A stretch of 54,990 nt of DNA from Pseudomonadota bacterium (GTDB lineage Bacteria > Pseudomonadota > Gammaproteobacteria > Burkholderiales > Burkholderiaceae_C): assembly GCA_023460715.1 (NCBI GenBank), contig JAEWPH010000070.1:1-54990 (forward strand). Direction: 5' to 3'. The position numbers were made by a program, and so were the translations under genes. This document shows positions 26,759-37,356 of the stretch, one piece after another (position 1 is the stretch's first letter; each line of letters starts with the position of its first letter). A model generated the notes under the pieces. That model saw only the letters and a program-made list of their open reading frames with translations, did not search any database and was not told where the DNA came from.

Positions 26759-27946
26759 GTGCTGAATACCCAATTTTCCCCTTGGCCCAGTTTCACTGCC
26801 GAAGAAGCCGACGCAGTGCACAACGTGCTGCTTTCCAACAAGGTCAACTACTGGACGGGCAACGAATGCCGTGAATTTGAAAAGGAGTTTGCCGCGTGGG
26901 CTGATTCCGAATACGCGGTGGCACTCGGCAACGGCACGTTGGCGCTAGATCTGGCGCTGCACGCTCTGGGAGTGGGTGCTGGCGATGAGGTCATCGTTAC
27001 CCCCCGCACCTTCATGGCCAGTGTGTCCTGCGTGGTCAACGCGGGGGCCGTGCCCGTGTTCGCCGATGTGGACCCTGACAGCGGCAACCTGTCTGCCAAC
27101 ACCATTGCCCAGGTGATTACCCCTCGTACCAAGGCTGTCATCGTGGTGCACCTTGCCGGTTGGCCTGCCGATATGGACCCGATCATGGCGCTGGCGGAAC
27201 AGCATGGCTTCAAGGTGATCGAGGATTGCGCGCAAGCCCACGGGGCACGGTACAAGGGCCGCAGCGTGGGGTCCATCGGCCACGTAGGTGCCTGGAGCTT
27301 CTGCCAGGACAAGATCATGACCACGGGCGGCGAAGGCGGCATGGTCACCACCAACGACCGGACCCTGTGGGCCGCCATGTGGGCATTCAAAGACCACGGC
27401 AAGACCTGGGAGGCAGTTTACGAACGCCAGCACCCGCCAGGCTTTCGCTGGGTGATCGAAGGGTTCGGCACCAACTGGCGCATGATGGAGATGCAGGGCG
27501 CGATAGGCCGGATTCAATTGAAACGCATGGCCGAATGGACTGCCGCGCGCACCCGCAACGCCCAGGCCATTCTGGGTGCCGCCAGCCAGCACGCCTGTGT
27601 GCGTGCGCCCCGCCTGGACGACCATGGCGGGCAGACGGTGCATGCCCACTACAAGACGTATGTCTACGTACAGCCAGAGCGCTTGGCGCCCGGCTGGAGC
27701 CGCGACCGCATCGTGGACGAGATCATGCAACGTGGGGTACCTGCGTACCAGGGCTCGTGTTCCGAGGTGTACCTGGAAAAGGCCTTTGACGGTACGGGCT
27801 GGCGCCCCGCGCAGCGGTTGCCCAGCGCCCAGGCGCTGGGTGAAAACAGTCTGATGTTTCTGGTGCACCCTACACTTACGCCCGCGGAGGTTCAAAAGAC
27901 CGTGGACGTTTTGAACAGCGTTCTTGCAGAAGCGACTGCCGGCTGA
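26759..27946 (+). CDS. DegT/DnrJ/EryC1 PLP aminotransferase (PglE-like)
   Basis: A 395-aa sugar aminotransferase that would convert the UDP-4-keto-6-deoxy sugar to the 4-amino sugar with glutamate. The PLP-phosphate region is near residue 60 (LGNGTLALDLAL). There is DCAQAHGA near 160 and the Schiff-base Lys in FCQDKIMTTGGEGGM near 187. The start is a GTG at 26759, 6 bases after the PglD-like stop. Base composition jumps here (42 of 60 GC in 27241-27300), so this gene belongs with the conserved high-GC end of the locus. Confidence 0.9.
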   Translation: MLNTQFSPWPSFTAEEADAVHNVLLSNKVNYWTGNECREFEKEFAAWADSEYAVALGNGTLALDLALHALGVGAGDEVIVTPRTFMASVSCVVNAGAVPVFADVDPDSGNLSANTIAQVITPRTKAVIVVHLAGWPADMDPIMALAEQHGFKVIEDCAQAHGARYKGRSVGSIGHVGAWSFCQDKIMTTGGEGGMVTTNDRTLWAAMWAFKDHGKTWEAVYERQHPPGFRWVIEGFGTNWRMMEMQGAIGRIQLKRMAEWTAARTRNAQAILGAASQHACVRAPRLDDHGGQTVHAHYKTYVYVQPERLAPGWSRDRIVDEIMQRGVPAYQGSCSEVYLEKAFDGTGWRPAQRLPSAQALGENSLMFLVHPTLTPAEVQKTVDVLNSVLAEATAG

Positions 27947-28087
27947 CGGTGATGCTGCCACTGACCGAAGGAGCCCCGGCCAACCTTCGGCGCTTGGAGG
28001 GAGAAGAACAACAATGCTCCGAGCAAGGATGCCCACCGCACGAGCGGACCTGGGCTTGGCCTTAGCGGCCAGTAGAAGAAAGACAAC

Positions 28088-30124
28088 ATGCCGATTGAAA
28101 AGATAGCTGCGTCCATTCGCCAGATGCCCCGGTGGGGCAAGCGGCTGGTGGTCATCAGCACCGACGCACTCCTGTGCACCGCCGCAGTCGCCCTGGCGCT
28201 CATGCTGCGCACGGAGCGGTGGGATGTGCTGCGTCTGCCCTACCTGCCCAGCCTCTTGGTTGCCCTGCTGCTGTTCCTGCCGGTGTTCTATGCGGTGGGT
28301 GTGTACCGTGAGGTTTTCCGGGCAGGCAGCGGCACGACGGTGTCGCGCGCAGCCAAGGCCACCCTGCTGTACGGCGCGGTGTATGCGCTGGTGTTCACGG
28401 TGGTCGGCGTTGCGGGGGTGCCGCGCACCGTAGGCGTACTGCAGCCGGTGATGTTCTTCGTGCTGGTGGCGGCGTCTCGGCTGCTCGCGCGCTACTGGCT
28501 GGGCGGCATTTACCGCGATGCCCATCTGCGCAAGCAATGGCCGCGCGTGCTCATCTACGGCGCGGGCGAGGCCGGCCAGCAACTGGCCAGCGCACTGGAG
28601 AATGGGCGCAAGGTGTGGCTCATGGGCTTCGTCGATGATGACGCGCGTTTGCACGGCAGCACACTGCATGGTGTGCCCGTTCTGCCCTCCGCGGACCTGG
28701 ACAAATGGCTTTCCAAGCTGCGCATCAACGATGTGCTCCTGGCCCTGCCCAGCGCATCGCGCCGGCGCCGCAGCGAGATCGTGGACACCATCCGCGCCAT
28801 AGACCCCGAGGTGGTTGTGCGCACGCTTCCCGCCGTGACGGACATCGCCCAGGGGCGTGTGCAGGTCAGCCAGCTGCACGATGTGGACGTAACCGATCTG
28901 CTGGGCCGCGACCCGATTCCCCCCAACGCCCAACTGCTGGGCCGCAACATTGCCGACAAGGTGGTGGTGGTTACCGGCGCGGGCGGTTCCATCGGCAGTG
29001 AACTGTGCCGCCAGATCTTGGTGGCCCGGCCGGCCACTCTGCTGCTGGTGGAAGTGAGCGAGTTCGCGCTGTACGACATCCACCGCGAGCTGAGCGGCGT
29101 GGCCGAGCAGGAAGGCATCGACACCATGTTGTTGCCGCTGCTGGGCTCGGTGCGCGATCTGGAACGCATGCGCAAGATCTTCACCACCTGGCGGCCCGAT
29201 ACCGTGTATCACGCAGCGGCGTACAAGCACGTGCCGATGGTGGAGCACAACCCGGCGGAGGGCATTGCCAACAACGTGTTCGGCACCCTGCGCACGGCGC
29301 AGCTGGCGGTAGAAAGCGGCGTGACCGACTTCGTGCTCATCAGCACGGACAAGGCCGTGCGCCCTACCAATGTGATGGGCGCCAGCAAGCGCCTGGCAGA
29401 ACTGTGCCTGCAGGCCTTGGCCAACGATGCGGCGGCCTCGCGCATCACGCGTTTTTCGATGGTGCGTTTCGGCAATGTGCTGGGCTCGTCGGGCTCGGTC
29501 GTTCCGCTCTTCAGAGAGCAGATCCGCAAGGGCGCGCCCATCACGCTCACCCATAAGGACATCACCCGCTACTTCATGACCATTCCGGAGGCGGCGCAGT
29601 TGGTGATCCAGGCAGGTGCCATGGCGGAAGGCGGCGATGTCTTCGTGCTGGACATGGGCCAGCCGGTGAAGATCATCGACCTGGCGCGGCGCATGATCGA
29701 GCTGTCGGGCCTGACCGTGCAGGATGAGGACAACCCCGACGGAGACATCGCGATCGAGGTGACCGGCCTGCGGCCCGGCGAGAAGCTCTATGAAGAGCTG
29801 CTGATTGGCGACAACCCGCAACCCACCGCCCATGAACGCATCATGAAGGCGCATGAAGACTACCTGCCCTGGTCTTACCTGCGCGAGCAGCTGGACGCCA
29901 TGGCCGAGGCGGTGCGCAGCAACGACGTGCAGGCCATGCGCACCTTGCTCAAGGCGCTGGTCTCGGGTTACCGCCCTGCCAGCGATGTGGTGGACTGGCT
30001 CCACATGGAGCAGGACTCGCAGATGCAGAGCCTGGGCACCGATACCGGCACCCTCGGGCGGACGGTAGCCCGCGCGCCAGCGCAGCCGCCCCTTCCTGGA
30101 GCAGAACGCCTGCGCGTTATTTGA
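28088..30124 (+). CDS. Membrane UDP-GlcNAc 4,6-dehydratase (PglF/WbpM/CapD type)
   Basis: A 678-aa enzyme with about four N-terminal transmembrane helices (residues 20-135), a Rossmann-like middle domain (VLIYGAGEAGQQLASAL near 155) and a catalytic extended SDR domain (VVVVTGAGGSIGSELC near 297). As in this family the usual Y-x-x-x-K is replaced by the STDKAVRPTNVMGASKR block near 418, and AAAYKHVPMVEHNP is near 377. It makes UDP-2-acetamido-2,6-dideoxy-4-keto sugar, the first step to bacillosamine. A 141-base gap with no gene separates it from the aminotransferase. Its end overlaps the convergent hydratase-like gene by 8 bases. Confidence 0.92.
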   Translation: MPIEKIAASIRQMPRWGKRLVVISTDALLCTAAVALALMLRTERWDVLRLPYLPSLLVALLLFLPVFYAVGVYREVFRAGSGTTVSRAAKATLLYGAVYALVFTVVGVAGVPRTVGVLQPVMFFVLVAASRLLARYWLGGIYRDAHLRKQWPRVLIYGAGEAGQQLASALENGRKVWLMGFVDDDARLHGSTLHGVPVLPSADLDKWLSKLRINDVLLALPSASRRRRSEIVDTIRAIDPEVVVRTLPAVTDIAQGRVQVSQLHDVDVTDLLGRDPIPPNAQLLGRNIADKVVVVTGAGGSIGSELCRQILVARPATLLLVEVSEFALYDIHRELSGVAEQEGIDTMLLPLLGSVRDLERMRKIFTTWRPDTVYHAAAYKHVPMVEHNPAEGIANNVFGTLRTAQLAVESGVTDFVLISTDKAVRPTNVMGASKRLAELCLQALANDAAASRITRFSMVRFGNVLGSSGSVVPLFREQIRKGAPITLTHKDITRYFMTIPEAAQLVIQAGAMAEGGDVFVLDMGQPVKIIDLARRMIELSGLTVQDEDNPDGDIAIEVTGLRPGEKLYEELLIGDNPQPTAHERIMKAHEDYLPWSYLREQLDAMAEAVRSNDVQAMRTLLKALVSGYRPASDVVDWLHMEQDSQMQSLGTDTGTLGRTVARAPAQPPLPGAERLRVI

Positions 30125-30989
30125 ACGTCACCGTCACCGGCCTGGCCCCCGGCAGCCCCTGGTAGGTGGCCGTCACCGCCAGGCCCGGCCGCGGTGGCAG
30201 CAGCGGGGAGAACGAGCCCAGGCTGACGAGGTCGCCCGGCTGCAGGGTAATCTCTTCCTTTTGCAGTGCCTCGGCCAACCAGACCACGGCCTGCAGCGGG
30301 TGGCCGAGGATGTCGCTGCCCTTGCCGGCTGGGGCCAATAGTTCGCCTTTCTCATTGGTGAGTTGCACGCTCATGCGCTCCAGCGCATCCAGCAAGGCAT
30401 GGCGCTCGCCGCGCGTCTGCGGAATGGCGATGGGCTCGCCGGCCACGCCCAGGCGGGCTCCCACGTTGATGGCGGCCACGCCCGGGCCATTGAGTTGCGG
30501 AGGGGCCTGCACCAGCAGGTCAGGCAGTTCGATGAAAGGGATGATCTGGTCGATGCCGTCGAGCACTTCCAGGGGCGTGCGCGCATGGTTGACGGCGGCG
30601 CTCTTCACGCGCACCAGCATGTCGGCCTCGTACAGCGGGCGGGCGCCAAAGGCCGCCTCCACCACCAGGCCGCTGGGCCGCACCATGCCCTCGTACAGCT
30701 TGCCCCATACCGGCTTGTCCGTGTTGAAGCGCTGTTGCACGGCCGGGTTGGTCAGGCCCGCCTTGTAGCCCACAACCTTGCCCATCTGCTGGGCGAGGAG
30801 TTGATTGAAGCGCGCCCGCGTGCAGGCCCCGTCGGCGTCCGACAGCGGCGCGAAGTTGGGCGCCGGCGTGCGGGCGGCGTAGTGCCGGGCCAGTTCGGCC
30901 ACCTGGTCGCTGGACAGGCATTCGGCGTGCGCGGCTGTCACGCCGGCGACGGCCAGGGCCCATGCCGTGAGGGTTTGCTTCATGGTCAT
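30117..30989 (-). CDS. Exported 2-keto-4-pentenoate hydratase-like protein
   Basis: A 290-aa member of the hydratase branch of the FAH superfamily (MhpD-like). Family signs are VVGYKAGLTNPAVQQRF near residue 73 (with the active-site Lys), YEADMLVRVK near 123, PFIELPDLL near 151, INVGARLG near 173, and LGHPLQAVVWLAEAL plus LQPGDLVSLGSFS near 230-260. Unusually it begins with a clean signal peptide (MKQTLTAWALAVAGVTAAHA, then ECLSS), so the product should be periplasmic, where this enzyme family is not expected. AGGAG precedes the ATG at the complement of 30989; a second ATG at 30983 is possible. It diverges from an iron-dependent alcohol dehydrogenase 60 bases away. Substrate unknown. Confidence 0.85.
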   Translation of the reverse strand: MTMKQTLTAWALAVAGVTAAHAECLSSDQVAELARHYAARTPAPNFAPLSDADGACTRARFNQLLAQQMGKVVGYKAGLTNPAVQQRFNTDKPVWGKLYEGMVRPSGLVVEAAFGARPLYEADMLVRVKSAAVNHARTPLEVLDGIDQIIPFIELPDLLVQAPPQLNGPGVAAINVGARLGVAGEPIAIPQTRGERHALLDALERMSVQLTNEKGELLAPAGKGSDILGHPLQAVVWLAEALQKEEITLQPGDLVSLGSFSPLLPPRPGLAVTATYQGLPGARPVTVTFK

Positions 30990-31049
30990 CCCGCGCTCCT
31001 GGTTGTAGGGTGGATGGCGATCTCATCACAACTCCGGACGTCGCGCACC

Positions 31050-32186
31050 ATGGCTTTCATCAATTACGTCACCCAGATCCAGTTCGAATTCGGCGCCATC
31101 CAGCTTCTGAAGCAGGAATGCCAGCGCGTGGGCATCAGCCGCCCGCTGGTGGTGACCGACCAGGGGGTCAAGGCTGCAGGCGTGTTGCAGAAGGCGCTGG
31201 ACGCGTTGGAGGGCATTCCCGTAGCGGTGTTCGACCAGACGCCGTCCAACCCGACCGAGGCCGCGGTGCGGTCCGCTGTGGAGGTGTACCGCGCCCAGGG
31301 CTGCGACGGGCTGATCGCGGTGGGTGGCGGCTCGGCCATCGACTGCGCCAAGGGCATCGCCATCGCGGCCACGCACGAGGGGCCGCTCAAGACCTACGCG
31401 ACCATCGAAGGCGGCTCGCCCAGGATCACCGAGCGCGTGGCGCCGCTGATCGCCGTGCCCACCACCAGCGGCACCGGCAGCGAGGTGGCGCGCGGCGCCA
31501 TCATCATCGTGGACGACCACCGCAAACTGGGCTTCCACTCCTGGCACATCGTGCCGCGCACGGCTATCTGCGACCCGGGCCTGACGCTGGGCCTGCCGCC
31601 CATGCTCACCGCCGCCACGGGCATGGATGCGATCGCGCACTGCATGGAAACATTCATGTCGTCGGCCTTCAACCCGCCGGCCGACGGCATCGCGCTGGAC
31701 GGGCTGGAGCGCGGCTGGAAGCACATCGAGCCGGCCACGCGCAACGGCGCCGACCAGGATGCACGCCTGAACATGATGAGCGCCAGCATGCAGGGTGCCA
31801 TGGCCTTTCAGAAGGGGCTGGGCTGCGTGCACTCGCTCAGCCACAGCCTGGGCGGCGTCAACCCGCGCCTGCACCACGGCACGCTCAACGCGGTGTTCCT
31901 GCCGGCCGTCGTGCGCTTCAACGCGCAGGACCCGACCGTGCGCCAGAACCGCCGCCTGGAGCGCATGGCGCACGCCATGGGCCTGGCGAGTGCAGGCGAC
32001 ATTCCCGAGGCTATCCGCGACATGAGCGCCCGGCTGGGCCTGCCGACGGGTCTGGCGGCCATGGGCGTGACGGAGGACCTTTTCGACGACGTGATCCGCG
32101 GCGCCATGGCCGACCATTGCCACAAGACCAACCCACGCGAAGCCAGCGTGGAGGATTACCGGGACATGCTGCAGGCGTCGATGTGA
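31050..32186 (+). CDS. Iron-containing (group III) alcohol dehydrogenase
   Basis: A 378-aa NAD(P)-dependent Fe-ADH. It has the dinucleotide motif VGGGSAIDCAKG near residue 92, PTTSGTGSEVA near 137, and metal-ligand regions GMDAIAHCMETF near 190 and CVHSLSHSLGGVNPRLHHG near 258-276. It could act on a hydroxy acid semialdehyde or lactaldehyde-like compound, but the substrate is not readable. The ATG at 31050 is chosen from the family N-terminus; the ribosome site is weak. Divergent from the exported hydratase-like gene, so shared regulation is plausible. Confidence 0.92.
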   Translation: MAFINYVTQIQFEFGAIQLLKQECQRVGISRPLVVTDQGVKAAGVLQKALDALEGIPVAVFDQTPSNPTEAAVRSAVEVYRAQGCDGLIAVGGGSAIDCAKGIAIAATHEGPLKTYATIEGGSPRITERVAPLIAVPTTSGTGSEVARGAIIIVDDHRKLGFHSWHIVPRTAICDPGLTLGLPPMLTAATGMDAIAHCMETFMSSAFNPPADGIALDGLERGWKHIEPATRNGADQDARLNMMSASMQGAMAFQKGLGCVHSLSHSLGGVNPRLHHGTLNAVFLPAVVRFNAQDPTVRQNRRLERMAHAMGLASAGDIPEAIRDMSARLGLPTGLAAMGVTEDLFDDVIRGAMADHCHKTNPREASVEDYRDMLQASM

Positions 32187-32509
32187 CGACGGGGCGGTCC
32201 TGCCCTGCCCCTGCAGTCGAGACAAGTATCCCCAGCAAACGGCAGGAATGGTCGCCGTGGTGGCTGCCGCGGCCGGACCGCGGTTGACGGCGCCCAGGCG
32301 CCGAAACCGCGTGGCCTTACCTGACGGCACATCGGCGCTGCGCCAGGTTTGCGCGGGGCGCCTGCCCGAACGGGGACGGGACGCACCACACTGCGCGCCG
32401 CCTGCTCACGGCCCTTCCTGCCCTGCACTGTCGCATTCGGGGAGCCGATTGGCCGATTGGCCGGTTGGCAGGAAGACTGGCTGGCCGCAGGTTCAGCCTC
32501 GCCTGCGCA
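32187..32509. other. Intergenic region without a credible gene
   Basis: A 323-base gap between two convergent genes. I see no gene and no strong terminator. It contains three near-identical 9-base units at about 32444-32469 (GCCGATTGG type) and otherwise has no feature I can support. Confidence 0.5.
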
Positions 32510-33694
32510 TCACAGCGGCTGCAGCTGCGACGGGTCCGGCCGTTGCAGCCACTGCGCCCACTCGTCGGCCAGTTGCTGGCTGGCAGCGGTGGCAGCCGTC
32601 CATGCGGCGGCGCGCGCGGTGGTGTCGGTGCCGTAGTGCATGAAGTCGTCGCGATCGGGCAGCTTGGCGCGCGGCAGCGTGGCGACCCATTCGGCGCTGG
32701 GCGACAGCACCACCATGCGGTCCAGCGCCGGCGTGCTGCCGTGGCGCCAGCGCAGGCCCTTGTCCAGCCAGCCGGGCACCACGCGGTGCTGGAAGTGGGG
32801 ATAGAGCACCAGTGGAGCTGCGGAGTTCAAGCCATTTTGGCCCTCAGCGCCCGTCCTGATTGCGCAAGCAGCTATGCTATCGATAGCATCCTGAGAACCA
32901 TAGCGCAGGTGCAGGTGGTAATCGGTGATGCCGCCGTCCCAGTAGGCGCCGCGCGGCGCGCCGGGAATGTCGTGTACCGCCTGCAGCACGAACGGAATGG
33001 AGCAGCTGGCCTGCAGGGCCGGCAGAAAATTGCCCTCATGCAGCGCGACCTGCCGCGTGGGCAGATCGCGCGCGTCGAACGGCAGCGGCGCCGCCCCGCC
33101 CGCAGTGGTGCCAGCCGCGGCCGGAACAGGCGACGAGAACACCACCCGCTCCAGCCACCAGCCCAGCGCACGGCGGTGCACCGCGTTGGACGCGAAGGCG
33201 CCCAGGTAGCCCAGCGGCGTGGCCCAGCGGTGCTCCCGCGCCAGCAACTGCCGCCCGCGCGAGGTGACGATGTGCAGGCGGTAGCGCGGGTGTGCCAGCA
33301 CGTCGGCCACCTGACCGGCGTAGAACGCCTGCAGGGTCTGCCCAAAGCGCTCGCTCACATGCGCGGCGGAAGGCCGGCGCGCGCCCGGCGGCACGTCGTA
33401 GTGCTGGTGGATGTAGTCGTGCTCCAGCCGGGCCCAGCCCGCAACCCTGTCGGGCAGACAGGCGGTGGCCATGCGCCACGCGCCGATGGATGCGCCCACC
33501 AAATGCACGGGCTGGTGGGACTGAGGCAGCCAGTGGCCGAAGAGAAAGCGGTCGAGCGGCCCGAGGATGAGGCCCTTGGGGCCGCCTGCCGCAGCCGGAA
33601 TCACGCCCACATCCGCCGGCTGCAGCCCCTGCTGTTCGATGTGGCGCCGGGCCGCCGGGCCGGCATGCATGCGCAGCGCCTTCAGCACGCTCAT
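32510..33694 (-). CDS. Patatin-like phospholipase family protein
   Basis: A 394-aa acyl hydrolase with the Ser-Asp dyad of patatins. The oxyanion glycine run is AAAGGPKG near residue 34. The nucleophile Ser69 sits in GASIGAW (G-x-S-x-G) and the catalytic Asp253 in WDGG. It is likely to be a cytoplasmic or membrane-associated lipid hydrolase. Residues of about 269-289, shortly after the catalytic Asp, are encoded by a copy of the dispersed repeat inserted in frame, so part of this loop is of repeat origin. The start overlaps the HDOD gene stop (ATGA). Confidence 0.85.
   Translation of the reverse strand: MSVLKALRMHAGPAARRHIEQQGLQPADVGVIPAAAGGPKGLILGPLDRFLFGHWLPQSHQPVHLVGASIGAWRMATACLPDRVAGWARLEHDYIHQHYDVPPGARRPSAAHVSERFGQTLQAFYAGQVADVLAHPRYRLHIVTSRGRQLLAREHRWATPLGYLGAFASNAVHRRALGWWLERVVFSSPVPAAAGTTAGGAAPLPFDARDLPTRQVALHEGNFLPALQASCSIPFVLQAVHDIPGAPRGAYWDGGITDYHLHLRYGSQDAIDSIAACAIRTGAEGQNGLNSAAPLVLYPHFQHRVVPGWLDKGLRWRHGSTPALDRMVVLSPSAEWVATLPRAKLPDRDDFMHYGTDTTARAAAWTAATAASQQLADEWAQWLQRPDPSQLQPL
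32826..32893 (-). repeat. Dispersed repeat copy inside the patatin-like gene
   Basis: Read on the minus strand this segment is ATAGCTGCTTGCGCAATCAG, then a GGGCGCTGAGGGCC-type block and AAAATGGCTTGAA. It aligns along its length with the copy at 53149 and, in both halves, with the one at 42016. A short extra palindrome GCTATCGATAGC precedes it. The reading frame of the host gene stays open through it. Confidence 0.6.
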
Positions 33695-34515
33695 ACGAAG
33701 GCGCCGGCGTCGGGCCGCACCGTCCAGTCGATCGGATCCTGCTGCAGCACCATGTCGATGTCCAAGTCCAGCGCCAGGCCGACCTCGGCGGGAAAGCTCA
33801 CCGCCAGTTCGCGCTCGGACAGGCCGGCCTCGCGGGCGCGGGCGCGCCAGGCCGCCAGGTGCAGCACACCGGCCAAAGGTTCATAGGCCAGGTTGTCGAA
33901 CGGTGCGGTCAGGTGCTGCAGCGCATCCACCACCTCGCCGGGCAGCTGCCAGCGGTAGGCCAGGCTGGCAGTCACCTGCGCGTAGCTGAAGCCCAGCAGC
34001 CGCTGCTCCAGCTTGGCGCGGCGAGCATCCAGCGGGGCGACCAGCGCGTCCATGGACTGCATGCGCTCGGGCGCAGCCAGATGCAGCACGAGCTCGCCCA
34101 GCCCGTGCAGCAGGCCGGCGGTGTACGCGGCAATCTGGTTCTGGCGCACGATGCCCGCCAGGGACCGCGCCAGCTTGGCGGTGTGCAGGCTGTAGCGCCA
34201 GAACTGCTGCAGATTCACCCCGGGAACCGAGCGCGAAGTGGTACCGAGCGGCGCCGTGGTCACCAGAGTGCGCAGTTGCGTCAGGCTGAGCAAGGCCAGC
34301 GCCTCGGAGATGCCCGACACCGTGCGCGGTGCCTGGAAGGCCGGGCCATTGGCCTCCTGCAGCAGGCGCGCCGCCAGCGCCGGGTCCATGCCGAAAAAAA
34401 GGTTGATGCGCCGCAGCGAGGGCTCGGGCAATGCCAGCTCGGTCGCCAGCAACGCCACCGCCTTGGGCAGGCTGGGCAGCGTGACGGGAGCGGCCAGCAG
34501 AGCGTTCAGGTCCAT
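33691..34515 (-). CDS. HDOD-domain signalling protein
   Basis: A 274-aa protein made almost wholly of an HDOD domain, the HD-related fold without the metal-binding histidine-aspartate pair, used in bacterial signalling and stress output. Typical parts are TLPSLPKAVALLATEL at residue 12, the hydrophobic core AARLLQEANGPAF near 50, ISEALALLSLTQLRTLV near 70 and AAYTAGLLHGLGELVLH near 130. There is no attached kinase, EAL or receiver domain. It is coupled by a four-base overlap to the patatin-like gene, so the two products may be needed together. Partner and signal unknown. Confidence 0.85.
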   Translation of the reverse strand: MDLNALLAAPVTLPSLPKAVALLATELALPEPSLRRINLFFGMDPALAARLLQEANGPAFQAPRTVSGISEALALLSLTQLRTLVTTAPLGTTSRSVPGVNLQQFWRYSLHTAKLARSLAGIVRQNQIAAYTAGLLHGLGELVLHLAAPERMQSMDALVAPLDARRAKLEQRLLGFSYAQVTASLAYRWQLPGEVVDALQHLTAPFDNLAYEPLAGVLHLAAWRARAREAGLSERELAVSFPAEVGLALDLDIDMVLQQDPIDWTVRPDAGAFV

Positions 34516-34779
34516 GGGTGGTTACGGCGGCGCGGCAGGGCGAAGAGACAGGTCGGAGAACGGCACAGGGCGCAGTCCACCTGCGCCGCGTCAGCCGGTC
34601 GTCCGGGCCGCGGCACCGGCATGTGCGTGGTGGGCCGGATTATCCACGCGCCGCTGCACGCGCGCAGCCCCTGCCCACCACCCGGCTTCACCTCGGTGTG
34701 CAAAGCGGACACCTGGCGCAGCGCCAACGAAGCGCCCCGGCAGCACCCGGTGCATGGCGCGCTCCGGGCACCGCCCGGC

Positions 34780-37131
<2,352 letters not shown>

Positions 37132-37356
37132 GTGCTGACTGTGCGCGGTACGAAAAACGAAGCGTGGGAGTTTGCCATAGGCACTGCAGCGGGCCGGCGG
37201 GGCGTCGGCCGGAGGGTCGTCAGCAATCTATTGCTTACACACCCCCCACCACAGGCGGGTTTTCTAAGCGGCGCGCGGGAAATACGGTGCTCACCTGTTC
37301 AAGGTCCGGCACATGGGGTGCCGCGCCTGCAGGACATTTTTCCCGAAATCCAAACC

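Noticed and set aside
26945..30004. A 1019-codon open frame on the minus strand across pglE and pglF
   Set aside because: It is antisense to two well-supported genes, is rich in His, Gln and Arg as expected from a shadow of high-GC codons, and shows no domain.
32444..32469. Three 9-base units GCCGATTGG/GCCGGTTGG
   Set aside because: Too short and too few to assign a role; chance in GC-rich DNA is likely. Noted only in the intergenic entry.
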